Positions 19,108-27,721 of a stretch of 64,000 bases of DNA are shown piece after piece. Both the position numbers and the translations under genes were made by a program. Under the pieces are notes generated by a model that was not told the origin of the DNA, searched no databases, and was given only the letters and a program-made list of their open reading frames with translations. Every line of letters starts with the position of its first letter. Position 1 is the first letter of the stretch. Source of the stretch: Sulfurovum zhangzhouensis (GTDB lineage: Bacteria; Campylobacterota; Campylobacteria; Campylobacterales; Sulfurovaceae). Location: contig NZ_JAQIBD010000001.1 of NCBI RefSeq assembly GCF_030347965.1, forward strand, positions 558,001 through 622,000, given 5' to 3'.

Positions 19108-20119
19108 TATCAGAGGGTATCTTTCATCAAATTTTACCAAGTCCTTTTTGACAATATTTTTACCTGTTTACTTTATCGTATCAATGGTTTTTCTGATACA
19201 GATCTCCTCTTTAACCGCTAAGATCAATCTTACCTTTTATGATCTGCTTAAGCTCTATATGCTCTCACTTCCCGAGATCGTTTTCTATACTTTGCCTCTC
19301 TCGTTTATTACAGCACTTTCTAGTGTACTGGGAAGACTCTCTCAAGACAATGAACTTATTGCACTTCATTCATTAGGGATCAAAGCAAAATCTATACTCA
19401 AAGGCTTCTTCATTTTAGCACTCCTTTTCTCTTTGTTGCTACTCTCTATTTCCTTCATCACTATGCCCTTGGGTGTACAAGCCTACAACGCTTTTAAAAC
19501 AGAAAAAAGAGCAGAAGCGAGCTTCAATATCATACCGGGAAAGATCGGTCAAAAGTTTGGGGACTTCTATATTTATGTCAAGGATAAAGATGATAAGTCT
19601 TTTCAGAATCTTGTCATCTATAACCAGACAAAGAGCGGCGAAGAACAGTTCTTTAGTTCACAAAAAGGTGAACTGCTGCAGGAGGATGGGACTATGCTTC
19701 TAAAACTTACAGACGGATATGGTTATACCTATACCAAAAATAAGTTGCAGGAGGCTCAATACAAAGAGTTGAAGGTTTATGACCAAAACAGGGAAGAAGG
19801 TTTTGAATTTAAAACAGTTCTATCTTATTGGGCTCAAGGAAAAACCGACAAAAAAAGAATGCATAAGGCACTCTTCAATCTTTTTATAAGCCTTATTCCT
19901 CTCTTATCAGTCTATCTGATTGCAGCATTTACCATTATTAATCCAAGGTATCAAAAAAACCATACCATACTTACTACTTTTGTTGTGGTTTTCATACTCT
20001 ATCTTATCGCTTCCGTATTTCAAAAAAACGGGAACCTTGCCCTTGTATTGGTTACCAGCGTGTTCTTATGGCTTGTGGGCAGATGGCTATTTAATAAACG
20101 TGTATCAAGGTATTTTTAG
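19100..20119 (+). CDS. LptF/LptG family LPS export permease
   Basis: This 339-residue YjgP/YjgQ-family permease belongs to the Lpt system that moves LPS to the outer membrane. Three N-terminal membrane helices (about 13-120), a periplasmic beta-jellyroll domain (about 125-255) and three C-terminal helices (about 260-335) match the family. Whether it is LptF or LptG cannot be decided from this sequence alone; Campylobacterota usually have the two genes apart. Overlaps truA by one base (TAGTG). Confidence 0.85.
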   Translation: MVNIRGYLSSNFTKSFLTIFLPVYFIVSMVFLIQISSLTAKINLTFYDLLKLYMLSLPEIVFYTLPLSFITALSSVLGRLSQDNELIALHSLGIKAKSILKGFFILALLFSLLLLSISFITMPLGVQAYNAFKTEKRAEASFNIIPGKIGQKFGDFYIYVKDKDDKSFQNLVIYNQTKSGEEQFFSSQKGELLQEDGTMLLKLTDGYGYTYTKNKLQEAQYKELKVYDQNREEGFEFKTVLSYWAQGKTDKKRMHKALFNLFISLIPLLSVYLIAAFTIINPRYQKNHTILTTFVVVFILYLIASVFQKNGNLALVLVTSVFLWLVGRWLFNKRVSRYF

Positions 20120-20841
20120 TGCGTGTTAAAGCAGTGATCACTTATGATGGTAGTGCTTTCTTTGGCTTTCAACGACAAAAGAGTACAAAAGAAACTGTCA
20201 CTTCAGATATAGAGCATGCATTGAAATCTTTAAAAATTGATTCAGAAATTACCGGTTCAGGCCGTACTGACAGAGGTGTACATGCAACCGGCCAGGTCAT
20301 ACACTTTGATCTTCCCTCCTACTGGAATAACCTGGAGAAACTCAAACTAAGTCTCAACCGTAAACTTAACGCGATTGCTATTAAGCATATTGCAAAAGTT
20401 GATGATGATTTTCATGCAAGGTTCAGTGCAAAGAAACGACTCTATCGCTATGTCTTCAAAACACAGCCTCCTTCAGTCTTTGAAAAAAACTACATCTCTT
20501 ACTATGATCAGTTTGATAAAACAGTGCTTCAAAAAGCCCTAAATTGTTTTATTGGACAACACGACTTTAAATACTTTCACAAAACAGGCAGTGATACGCA
20601 TACTACTGTTCGCACTATCTATCAAGCAAAGTACCGAGAAAAAGACAATTACCACTTTATCTACTTTGAAGCGAATGGATTTTTACGCTCTCAGGTAAGA
20701 ATGATGATTGAAAGTGCCATGCAGTGTGCCAAAGGTGAGATGCAGCTATCACAGCTTCAAGAACAGTTGGCAGGGATAAAAAAGTACAATCACAGGCTTG
20801 CACCGCCTGAAGGACTTTATCTAGCCAGAATACTCTACTAA
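20119..20841 (+). CDS. truA: tRNA pseudouridine(38-40) synthase TruA
   Basis: TruA (240 aa) isomerises uridines 38-40 in the anticodon arm. The catalytic Asp is D51 in GSGRTDRGVHATGQ; the C-terminal half has the FLRSQVRMM motif. The start codon is GTG, overlapping the preceding TAG, consistent with coupling to the lpt permease gene. Confidence 0.95.
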   Translation: MRVKAVITYDGSAFFGFQRQKSTKETVTSDIEHALKSLKIDSEITGSGRTDRGVHATGQVIHFDLPSYWNNLEKLKLSLNRKLNAIAIKHIAKVDDDFHARFSAKKRLYRYVFKTQPPSVFEKNYISYYDQFDKTVLQKALNCFIGQHDFKYFHKTGSDTHTTVRTIYQAKYREKDNYHFIYFEANGFLRSQVRMMIESAMQCAKGEMQLSQLQEQLAGIKKYNHRLAPPEGLYLARILY

Positions 20842-20852
20842 GCTCTTTTCAT

Positions 20853-20864
20853 TATAATACTACT
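20853..20864 (+). promoter_or_regulatory. TATAAT -10 box six bases from an ATG (leaderless promoter)
   Basis: A consensus TATAAT (20853-20858) is followed by only six bases before the cytochrome ATG, with no Shine-Dalgarno between. Transcription would start at or next to the ATG, predicting a leaderless mRNA. Confidence 0.5.
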
Positions 20865-21239
20865 ATGAAAAAATTATTGTTATTACCAATTATCACACTA
20901 TCACTCAGTGCAGAAGAATTGAGTCCGGAACAAAAAAATGATATGAGGCTGCTCTATCTTCAAAATGCCTGTAATTCATGTCATGGCAACTATGGAGAAG
21001 GTATGGGCGCTTCACCAAGACTGCAAGGGCTAAAAGAGGATGTGATACTAAAACGCCTTAAAGACCTTCGGCAGGGGAAAACTCGAACCGCATTTGGAAC
21101 AATTATGATCTCTTTTGCCAAGGCACTCACTCCTGAACAAACAATTCTTATGGCAAAATATCTAGCAAATATTGAGACTAAGATTCCTAAAGAGAGATAT
21201 GATATAGAATTTACAGTAGAGGGGGATGGAGGCTCGTAA
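20865..21239 (+). CDS. Periplasmic class I c-type cytochrome
   Basis: This 124-residue exported monohaem cytochrome has a signal peptide at residues 1-16 (MKKLLLLP…LSA) and the haem motif CNSCH at 36-40 followed by GNYGEGMGASPRL, a class I pattern. A Met in the MISFAKAL segment is the likely distal haem ligand. It probably acts in periplasmic respiratory electron transfer. It follows truA closely but has its own TATAAT element and lacks a Shine-Dalgarno sequence. Confidence 0.85.
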   Translation: MKKLLLLPIITLSLSAEELSPEQKNDMRLLYLQNACNSCHGNYGEGMGASPRLQGLKEDVILKRLKDLRQGKTRTAFGTIMISFAKALTPEQTILMAKYLANIETKIPKERYDIEFTVEGDGGS

Positions 21240-21248
21240 GCCTGCCAT

Positions 21249-21914
21249 CTAGTTTTCTGTTGAAGTTTCTGTATCTGCTGTTGATACATTAGCATCTGCT
21301 GCAGTAGCAGCTTCAGCCTTAAGTGATTCAAGCTCTTCTTTTGCAGCTTCCAACTCTTCTGTTTTAGACTCTAGATCACTTTCCAGTTCATCACGTTCTT
21401 CTTGAATATCAAACTTCTCGTCATCAAGTGTTTTTACCATTTCCACATTTGCACCGAACTCATACACAAGTTCCCCACCATCTTCACCTTGTTTTAGAAC
21501 ACCCGCTACAAAGACTGCGAGCACCAAAATATAAAAAGCTTTTACAAGTCCATTGGAAAATAACATTGAACCCAATTTAAACAGAAGAACAATCCCTGAA
21601 GCCAACATAAGATAAGTACCTAAAAGTTTATGCGCTTTAAGCTCACCTTGACCCATTTCATTCAACAACGGATAAGCTTCTTTACCATCCACACTTCCTG
21701 TTAAATATGCACTGATAGCAAGAACAACAGTTGCAATCACTAAAAAGAATGACAATACAGAGAAAGATCTTTTCTTTACAAACAAGTTGATAAACTCAAT
21801 TAGTAAAACCACTATTGGTAATGCTATAGCAAAATGATCTACTGGAGGGTGTAATAACACCGGAATGTCAAACGGTAGATCGATATTTGGTAATGAGATA
21901 GCTGGTAAATTCAT
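21249..21914 (-). CDS. DUF2231-type membrane protein with C-terminal coiled coil
   Basis: This 221-residue membrane protein has an HPPVDHFAIALP motif near residues 22-33 and four hydrophobic helices (about 27-150), the DUF2231 pattern of possible haem-linked membrane proteins. A highly acidic coiled coil follows (about 165-210, runs of Glu with Leu heptads) and an Ala/Thr-rich tail. It converges with the cytochrome c gene with a nine-base gap. Function unknown. Confidence 0.7.
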   Translation of the reverse strand: MNLPAISLPNIDLPFDIPVLLHPPVDHFAIALPIVVLLIEFINLFVKKRSFSVLSFFLVIATVVLAISAYLTGSVDGKEAYPLLNEMGQGELKAHKLLGTYLMLASGIVLLFKLGSMLFSNGLVKAFYILVLAVFVAGVLKQGEDGGELVYEFGANVEMVKTLDDEKFDIQEERDELESDLESKTEELEAAKEELESLKAEAATAADANVSTADTETSTEN

Positions 21915-21977
21915 ACTTCTAATCCTTTAAAATTAATTTTAGTTATTCTAGCATAAGAAGGTTAAAGTGTTCATAGT

Positions 21978-22415
21978 TTAGAAAGGCTTAACCACTACAA
22001 AGATCACTATACCCATCATCAAGAGTGTCGGCACTTCGTTATAAAAACGATAGAACCTCCCTGGTCTATAATGTGGATTTGCTATTAGTCTCTTACGGTG
22101 AAACTCCAACGAAAAGTGATAAACAAACAATAACAGTACTAAAAGCAGTTTCGCATGCATCCAGCCACCGCTTTGAAAGATCGAAGGGTTGAGATAGAGC
22201 ATAAAGGCCCCGGAAATGATTGTAGCCCACATAGCGGGTGTTCCAATGTATTTAAAAAGCTTGTACTCTTGTATCTGTACTACTTCTACAAAACCTTTAT
22301 TGTCAGCATTTTCACTATGATACACATAGAGTCTTGGCTGATAAAAAAGCATCGCCATCCAAGAGATAAAGCTCATAACGTGAAACGCCAAAATCCAATG
22401 ATAAAATGCCATCAT
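21978..22415 (-). CDS. hemJ: Protoporphyrinogen IX oxidase HemJ
   Basis: This 145-residue, four-helix membrane protein has the HemJ signature: a first-helix histidine (WILAFHV), WMAMLFYQPRLYVYH, and a conserved lysine/histidine pair in the WMHAKLLLV segment. HemJ oxidises protoporphyrinogen IX to protoporphyrin IX in haem synthesis, fitting an organism rich in cytochromes. The start overlaps the end of the upstream nuclease-fold gene by four bases, so the two are probably co-transcribed. Confidence 0.88.
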   Translation of the reverse strand: MMAFYHWILAFHVMSFISWMAMLFYQPRLYVYHSENADNKGFVEVVQIQEYKLFKYIGTPAMWATIISGAFMLYLNPSIFQSGGWMHAKLLLVLLLFVYHFSLEFHRKRLIANPHYRPGRFYRFYNEVPTLLMMGIVIFVVVKPF

Positions 22416-23956
22416 TTCTCCAATACAGTAAAATCGTTAGGGCTATAAACCACTAACTGTAGGTTCTTATAATACCCTAGATGGGCATAGGCTATCTTTA
22501 GTTTAGCACCATTTGGCGGTGTCTGTTTTCTTTTTTTAAAGTGGATAGGGATTTTTCTTCCGCTAGCATAAAAATATCCGTCTTTATATACTCCTGTCAG
22601 AGATTTGAAAATTTCATTTTGCCGTTTTGCTATAGGATTTGAAAGATCCGTTTGTGTAAGAAAATACTTTGAGTTATCCGTATATGCTTTTTCCTTGAGA
22701 CTATATGCATGTGTAATCTCTTTGAGCCCATGATACGATTTGATCCCGCGTACCAGCAGATCATACTCTCTTTCTTCCTCAAGTCCGTCTGCACACCCGT
22801 AAAGAAATATCCCTCTCCCGTTCACGCTCTGTTTGATCAGTGCATTTCTTCCTTGTTTCCATATGACAACAGCATCTTTGAGCAACACTTCGTGCGATAA
22901 CTGTTCTACCGTGTAAAGGTACTCTATAGGTTGTACTTCTCTTTGGGATAGAATGTTTACAGCTTTACTATGCTGATATGGCTTGGTATCAAAATAAGCA
23001 TAAAGCGGTAGATGGTCAGAATACCCTCTTCCCCTGTGTTTCCCTTCTTTATACTCCCAACTGTTTATATACCCGCGCTCTGTAAAGAGATAAGGTCGTC
23101 TAAAAACACCGAATGTACCATCGATATAGTCAATTCCTCTGCCATCCACCATTGTCCGTGGCAAAAGGATATGATCAGGGGTTCCCTGCTTGCCGTAAAA
23201 CTTGAAATTCCACCGTGCATCCATATTTAGTTCACTCCAGAGCATATAATGCGCTCCATTCTCTTTGAACAGCTGAGAGCTGTCTTCAGTTGCATGTAAG
23301 ATGTGATGAAGGCCTGTTGCACCTTGCGTATCATTGATACGTTTTTCAAGATACCAAGCTGCATCATAGTCTGTGTTAAAATCTCCAAGCAGGATATACT
23401 CAACTCCTTGAGGCAATGCTTGAAGATGCTTTTGCAATGCTTTTGCATATACTATCCGCTTACTCTCCCAACCTTCCCTTGAACGTGACTTCCAATGGTT
23501 GACAAAAATGTGGATAGGATAGTTTTGGACTTCAACCACTGCATCAAGTGTATTCCTCACTCCAGAAGCCTTACTGACTTCTATCTCTTTAGCAGACTTG
23601 ATAGGAAATCGTGAAAGTACTCCTATTTGTACCGATGCCCCTTTTTTATGCGTAATAGCCAGGTGGGCATAACCACACCCTACCTCATCCAGTTTTTTTT
23701 GTAATGCACGAAGGATACTTTCATTTTCAATCTCTTGTACTCCCAGTATATCTGCATCCAGATCACAGATCACCTCAGCAGTGTGATTGAGCTTGATATC
23801 TACGATTCGTTCTGTCCAATTGTGCTTTTGGGTATACTCTTCATACTCTGTACCGCTATAGCTTGCATCAAAAAGATTCTCCACATTATATGTGGCAACT
23901 TTGAAGGGTTTTGCAAAAAGCAAAAAAGGTAAAATCAGTAGTAGAAAAATACGCAT
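22412..23956 (-). CDS. Secreted endonuclease/exonuclease/phosphatase-family protein
   Basis: This 514-residue exported protein has a signal peptide at residues 1-16 (MRIFLLLILPFLLFAK). The EEP (DNase I-like) fold is shown by ATYNVENLFD, a QEIEN motif, NHWKSR, a GDFNTDYD motif and a C-terminal SDHLPLYA. These supply the metal- and phosphate-binding residues. A further about 170-residue domain (about 345-514) follows the catalytic domain and resembles a nucleic-acid-binding extension. It may degrade extracellular DNA; that is inference. Confidence 0.8.
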   Translation of the reverse strand: MRIFLLLILPFLLFAKPFKVATYNVENLFDASYSGTEYEEYTQKHNWTERIVDIKLNHTAEVICDLDADILGVQEIENESILRALQKKLDEVGCGYAHLAITHKKGASVQIGVLSRFPIKSAKEIEVSKASGVRNTLDAVVEVQNYPIHIFVNHWKSRSREGWESKRIVYAKALQKHLQALPQGVEYILLGDFNTDYDAAWYLEKRINDTQGATGLHHILHATEDSSQLFKENGAHYMLWSELNMDARWNFKFYGKQGTPDHILLPRTMVDGRGIDYIDGTFGVFRRPYLFTERGYINSWEYKEGKHRGRGYSDHLPLYAYFDTKPYQHSKAVNILSQREVQPIEYLYTVEQLSHEVLLKDAVVIWKQGRNALIKQSVNGRGIFLYGCADGLEEEREYDLLVRGIKSYHGLKEITHAYSLKEKAYTDNSKYFLTQTDLSNPIAKRQNEIFKSLTGVYKDGYFYASGRKIPIHFKKRKQTPPNGAKLKIAYAHLGYYKNLQLVVYSPNDFTVLEK

Positions 23957-24062
23957 CCCCTATCCCCTAAATGCTGGTATTATCTTGTCTGTAATATGAT
24001 ACATGATTGGGATATTGTAGCGTAGAAAGAATTTGCTGTATTAAAATGTCCCAAAGTGTCAT

Positions 24063-24509
24063 TTATCGGAACATTTTGCTGAGCAATTCCATCGCACCCT
24101 GTGAGCTTCCAGCTTGTCCGATCATCTCATCGACGATTGAATCTGACCCGCCTGTAGCCTGATCCACGACTTTTGGAAGTGCTTTGGCCAATGCTGATGC
24201 AGCACTTTCTTGGGAAATACCAAGCTCATCAGCAAATCTGCTTACTCTCTCCTCTCCCAACAATGTAACGATCTGTTCCGGCAGAATTGGGAGATTTATT
24301 CCATTGCCCATCCAGGAATTTACGATATCACTCAATCCGCTTTTGGAAAGTCCTATCATGATAGGACTAAGGTCAAGGGTACCGTCTTGATGAGAGAACA
24401 TATTTGAAAGTGCACTGGCAACCTCATCTATATCAAAACCCGGTAAGTCATTGTCACTGCTCGCCTCAATAAATCGTGCTCCTGTTCTAAAAAGCTCCAT
24501 TAGTTCCAA
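24063..24509 (-). CDS. YidB/DUF937-like protein
   Basis: This 148-residue protein shows the YidB-like pattern: SGLSDIVNSWMGNG, then ILPEQIVTLLGEE and a helical LGISQESAASALAKALPKVVDQ segment. No membrane segment is visible. Family role unknown. Its start lies two bases from the end of the CvfB gene, so the two are probably co-transcribed. Confidence 0.7.
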   Translation of the reverse strand: MELMELFRTGARFIEASSDNDLPGFDIDEVASALSNMFSHQDGTLDLSPIMIGLSKSGLSDIVNSWMGNGINLPILPEQIVTLLGEERVSRFADELGISQESAASALAKALPKVVDQATGGSDSIVDEMIGQAGSSQGAMELLSKMFR

Positions 24510-24510
24510 T

Positions 24511-25383
24511 TTAATCTCCTTCTTTCACTTTTACAATGCTCTCTTCAGTGAGTATAATCTTATTTTGTTCCAAAAGTGAAGTTAAGGTACGTTTGAAGTT
24601 TTTCTTGCTCATTCCAAAGACCTTCTTGATCTCCTCAGCATCACTTTTATATGTAAAAGGTAATTCCTCACTGTGTGCATCCAGTAGATCCAGAATTTTT
24701 TGCTCTCCCTCATCCACTTTTGCTTTTTTCCCGATAGGCTGCAGACTCAGATCAAGTTTACCGTCTTTTCGGACTGTTTTGATATAGGCTTTTTTACGCG
24801 TACCTACCCCAATCTCCTCAAAGATCTCATTATCAAAGAGCATCCCTTCATACTGGTTATCCGCTACGACTTTGTAGCCCAGCGGTGTTTTTGCGATCAC
24901 CAGTACTTCAAGCTCTTTATTTTGATGCAGTCCCTTCATACTTCTATTAAAGTACTGGCCGATCTTCTGTGTACCGTAGAGTCTCCCTGTCTGATCATCC
25001 AGACAGATACGCAGGATGTATTTTTTACCAATATTGAAATACTCTTTTTGCTGAGAAAGAGGGACAAAAAGGTCTTTTGGCAACCCCCAGTTAACAAAAG
25101 CTCCATAAGATTTATAATCCACTACGGTAAAGTATCCATACTCTCCCAGCTTTGCATAAGGCATTTTGGTTGTCGCTACTGGTCTATCCTCACTGTCTGT
25201 ATAAACAAATACATCAATGAGTGCATCCAACGGCATCTCATCTTCCATGACATAGACATTGGGAAGCAGAACCTCTTCATAGTCTTCAGCCTGCAAATAG
25301 AGTCCGTAGTCTGTATCACGTACTACCTTCAGTGTATTCAGTTCGCCGATCTTGATATGCTGATTTTGTGTTTTTGAAGTCAT
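24511..25383 (-). CDS. CvfB-like S1 RNA-binding protein
   Basis: This protein of about 290 residues has tandem S1-type domains and a C-terminal winged helix (KKVFGMSKKNFKRTLTSLLEQ), the architecture of CvfB/YitL RNA-binding regulators. The GYFTVVDYKSYGAFVNWGLPKDLFVP segment is the S1 core. The reading frame opens as far as 25473, but GGAA about eight bases before the Met at 25383 favours that start; a Met at 25401 is an alternative. Confidence 0.8.
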   Translation of the reverse strand: MTSKTQNQHIKIGELNTLKVVRDTDYGLYLQAEDYEEVLLPNVYVMEDEMPLDALIDVFVYTDSEDRPVATTKMPYAKLGEYGYFTVVDYKSYGAFVNWGLPKDLFVPLSQQKEYFNIGKKYILRICLDDQTGRLYGTQKIGQYFNRSMKGLHQNKELEVLVIAKTPLGYKVVADNQYEGMLFDNEIFEEIGVGTRKKAYIKTVRKDGKLDLSLQPIGKKAKVDEGEQKILDLLDAHSEELPFTYKSDAEEIKKVFGMSKKNFKRTLTSLLEQNKIILTEESIVKVKEGD

Positions 25384-25496
25384 TGTGTTATTCCGTTTCA
25401 TTGTCTCGTGTATCTCACACGATTTATTTTCAACATTATAGCTAAAAACTATCTTTTGATATAATACTTCCATTCAGTATATACAAGGGGGAGGAA

Positions 25497-25955
25497 ATGT
25501 TACCAGGCTTTCTTACAAAAACCGCAAAAACCAAAACAGGGAAAGAGGTAACCTACCTACAGTGGTGGGTCACACTGCTCATGTCATTGGCACTTGCGAT
25601 CGGTACATGGAATCCAAGCGGATACCACTTTATCCACTACATCTCAAATGTAGATAATATCCTATCAGGATTTAACCCATTTGGCATTCTCATCATGTTG
25701 GCACTCTGGCTGCTTGCAATCAAGTCAATCTTCCAAAGCCTTAAGCTTTACGGTGCCATCCTTACAGTGATCATCCTCTCTGCATTTATCTGGGGTCTTC
25801 AGGAGTATGGTATCATCAATGTAGCTGATTTTGATCAGGCAGGATGGGCAGCAACGATCGGGATGGGTCTACTCATCTGGTTTGGACTTACAGCTTCTAT
25901 CATGTGGAAAAAACTTACAGGTGTTTATACTACAGATTCTACAGATGAAGAATAA
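25497..25955 (+). CDS. DUF6524 membrane protein
   Basis: This 152-residue protein has four predicted membrane helices and the TWNPSGYHFIHY motif characteristic of DUF6524. It has an acidic tail (DSTDEE). A GGGGGAGG sequence precedes the ATG. No function is known. Confidence 0.75.
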   Translation: MLPGFLTKTAKTKTGKEVTYLQWWVTLLMSLALAIGTWNPSGYHFIHYISNVDNILSGFNPFGILIMLALWLLAIKSIFQSLKLYGAILTVIILSAFIWGLQEYGIINVADFDQAGWAATIGMGLLIWFGLTASIMWKKLTGVYTTDSTDEE

Positions 25956-26013
25956 GCTACAATACAAATATAGTCTATAATTACTATAAATATATTCCGA
26001 AAAGAGCATTCAA

Positions 26014-26778
26014 ATGGGAATTATACGAACCTATAAGTTCTCTGAGAGTTTTAACTACAAAGAGATCACACAAAATGCTATCGAAACCTTTAGAGCAAAA
26101 GTGCTTAAAGATGCCATTATCATAGAAAAAGATAACGGGTATGCTTTTATCTTCACGTATGGGATTGCTATATTTTGGGATATAGAGGGAGAAGAGTTTA
26201 TCCTAAATAAACTCCAATCCACTCCTGCTTCTTGTAAAAGTTCAGAAGAGTTTAACTTCAAACATTCTAATGTTCAGTCTATCAAGATAGAAATGGATAC
26301 CATCTTCATAGATAAACTCGATGAGCTTACAATGCTCTCTGTTTCCTTTGCCATAGCACAGTCATTGAAACTTAGTGAATTTGAAGATGCGATGCTTGAA
26401 AGTCTTGTTGAGACAGAACATATCCCTCAAGAATTGGTTCAATATGGGCGGGTAGCAATGAAACGAAAAGAGATAGCACAGGAAAGAGGAAGGCTTTTTC
26501 TCACAAAATCCCGTATCTATCTGCACTTTGAACTGCTTGATACCCCTGAATTTTTCTGGGAATATCCGGAACTTGAAGGGTATTACCTGGCGACTAGAAA
26601 ATACCTTGAGATTCAACCGCGTATAGAGATACTCAACCGGAAACTGAATATATTACAAGAGATTTTAGGCATCCTTGCAGATGAACAGCATCACAAATAT
26701 TCAAGTCTTCTTGAATGGATCATTATCATCCTGATCGCTTTTGAGATCATTATATTCATTTTCAATGAACTGCTCTAA
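26014..26778 (+). CDS. RMD1/YagE (DUF155) family protein
   Basis: This 254-residue protein has a C-terminal membrane anchor (about 232-252). The pattern matches DUF155: FIFTYGIAIFWD, a SFAIAQSLKLSEFE segment, RLFLTKSRIYLHFELLDTPEFFWE and a late RIEILNRKLNILQE helix. The family includes yeast Rmd1, a mitochondrial translation-associated protein; the bacterial role is unknown. It stands alone. Confidence 0.8.
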   Translation: MGIIRTYKFSESFNYKEITQNAIETFRAKVLKDAIIIEKDNGYAFIFTYGIAIFWDIEGEEFILNKLQSTPASCKSSEEFNFKHSNVQSIKIEMDTIFIDKLDELTMLSVSFAIAQSLKLSEFEDAMLESLVETEHIPQELVQYGRVAMKRKEIAQERGRLFLTKSRIYLHFELLDTPEFFWEYPELEGYYLATRKYLEIQPRIEILNRKLNILQEILGILADEQHHKYSSLLEWIIIILIAFEIIIFIFNELL

Positions 26779-26839
26779 TACTAGGATACAAAAGAGTGTA
26801 TTTCACCTTTTAAAGTGAGATACTCTACTCTTACTCTAG

Positions 26840-27130
26840 CTATTTTATTGTAAAAAAAAGAGTTTTTTTAACAATATACAGAAGTATGAAAACAGAAAAG
26901 ACCTCATAACCGACAAGCCAAGTTACGATATAAGGTATATTTGACAAGATATTAAAAATGCCATTCCCTATAGTAAAAAGAAAAAAAAGTAACCCTAGTA
27001 CATAAGGAACCAATATCGTATAGATCACTAAAAAAGTCTTCTCATGCCCTCTGGGGAAAATAGAGAATACATCTTTCATAAACGTATTCGATTGTGAGTT
27101 TACAGTATGGTTTATATAATTATCTGACAT
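26840..27130 (-). CDS. Small membrane protein, unknown
   Basis: This 96-residue protein has two hydrophobic helices (about 33-55 and 65-92) after a polar N-terminus. No family recognised. It is 18 bases downstream of the 168-residue coiled-coil/tail-anchored protein gene, so the two may be co-expressed. Confidence 0.55.
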   Translation of the reverse strand: MSDNYINHTVNSQSNTFMKDVFSIFPRGHEKTFLVIYTILVPYVLGLLFFLFTIGNGIFNILSNIPYIVTWLVGYEVFSVFILLYIVKKTLFFTIK

Positions 27131-27148
27131 TTTTCACCTCACACAATA

Positions 27149-27655
27149 TCATACCGACATCCAGTGAAACCATAGAATAAAAAATACCATTCCAAAGACG
27201 ATTGTCAAATGTAAAACCAGATCCGGCTGATCAAGTTCTATTTTTTTATCAGCTATCTTCTTGAGTATAATTGATTGTTCTTTTTTCTCCTGAACCTCAG
27301 GTACTTTTATATCATTTGGTATCCCCAGTTCGGTAAGTAGTGTAGAAAATATCTCTTCGGCATAAAAAAGCGCTTCACTGTTTATCTGTTCTATAAAGTC
27401 TGATATCTGCTTTGTTCTCTCGTCAGGATTGTTTTTATCCATAAGCGCTTTTCTTTTCAAAGTATCATTCATTCTGTTGGAAAGAAAAAATATCTTCGAA
27501 TTTTTATCAAACTGTTTAGAGAGAGAAGGATCAGAGATGATTTCATTGGATAACTGCGTTATATGAGACACTAACGTATGATTATATAAACCTCTCTCCT
27601 TGCAGGAAGAGAGCTCATTTTTTAAAAAAATAATTTTTTTCTTTATATTTTCCAC
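27149..27655 (-). CDS. Tail-anchored helical protein, unknown
   Basis: This 168-residue protein is rich in Lys/Glu and helical, with a single C-terminal hydrophobic segment (about 146-166, ending WFHWMSV), so it is probably tail-anchored in the inner membrane facing the cytoplasm. No domain recognised. Upstream of the 96-residue membrane protein gene on the same strand. Confidence 0.55.
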   Translation of the reverse strand: MENIKKKIIFLKNELSSCKERGLYNHTLVSHITQLSNEIISDPSLSKQFDKNSKIFFLSNRMNDTLKRKALMDKNNPDERTKQISDFIEQINSEALFYAEEIFSTLLTELGIPNDIKVPEVQEKKEQSIILKKIADKKIELDQPDLVLHLTIVFGMVFFILWFHWMSV

Positions 27656-27721
27656 TTAAAATCTCTTAAACATAATTGCACTCATTATAACAGAATATTA
27701 TTTTTAATGTTAATATTTTAT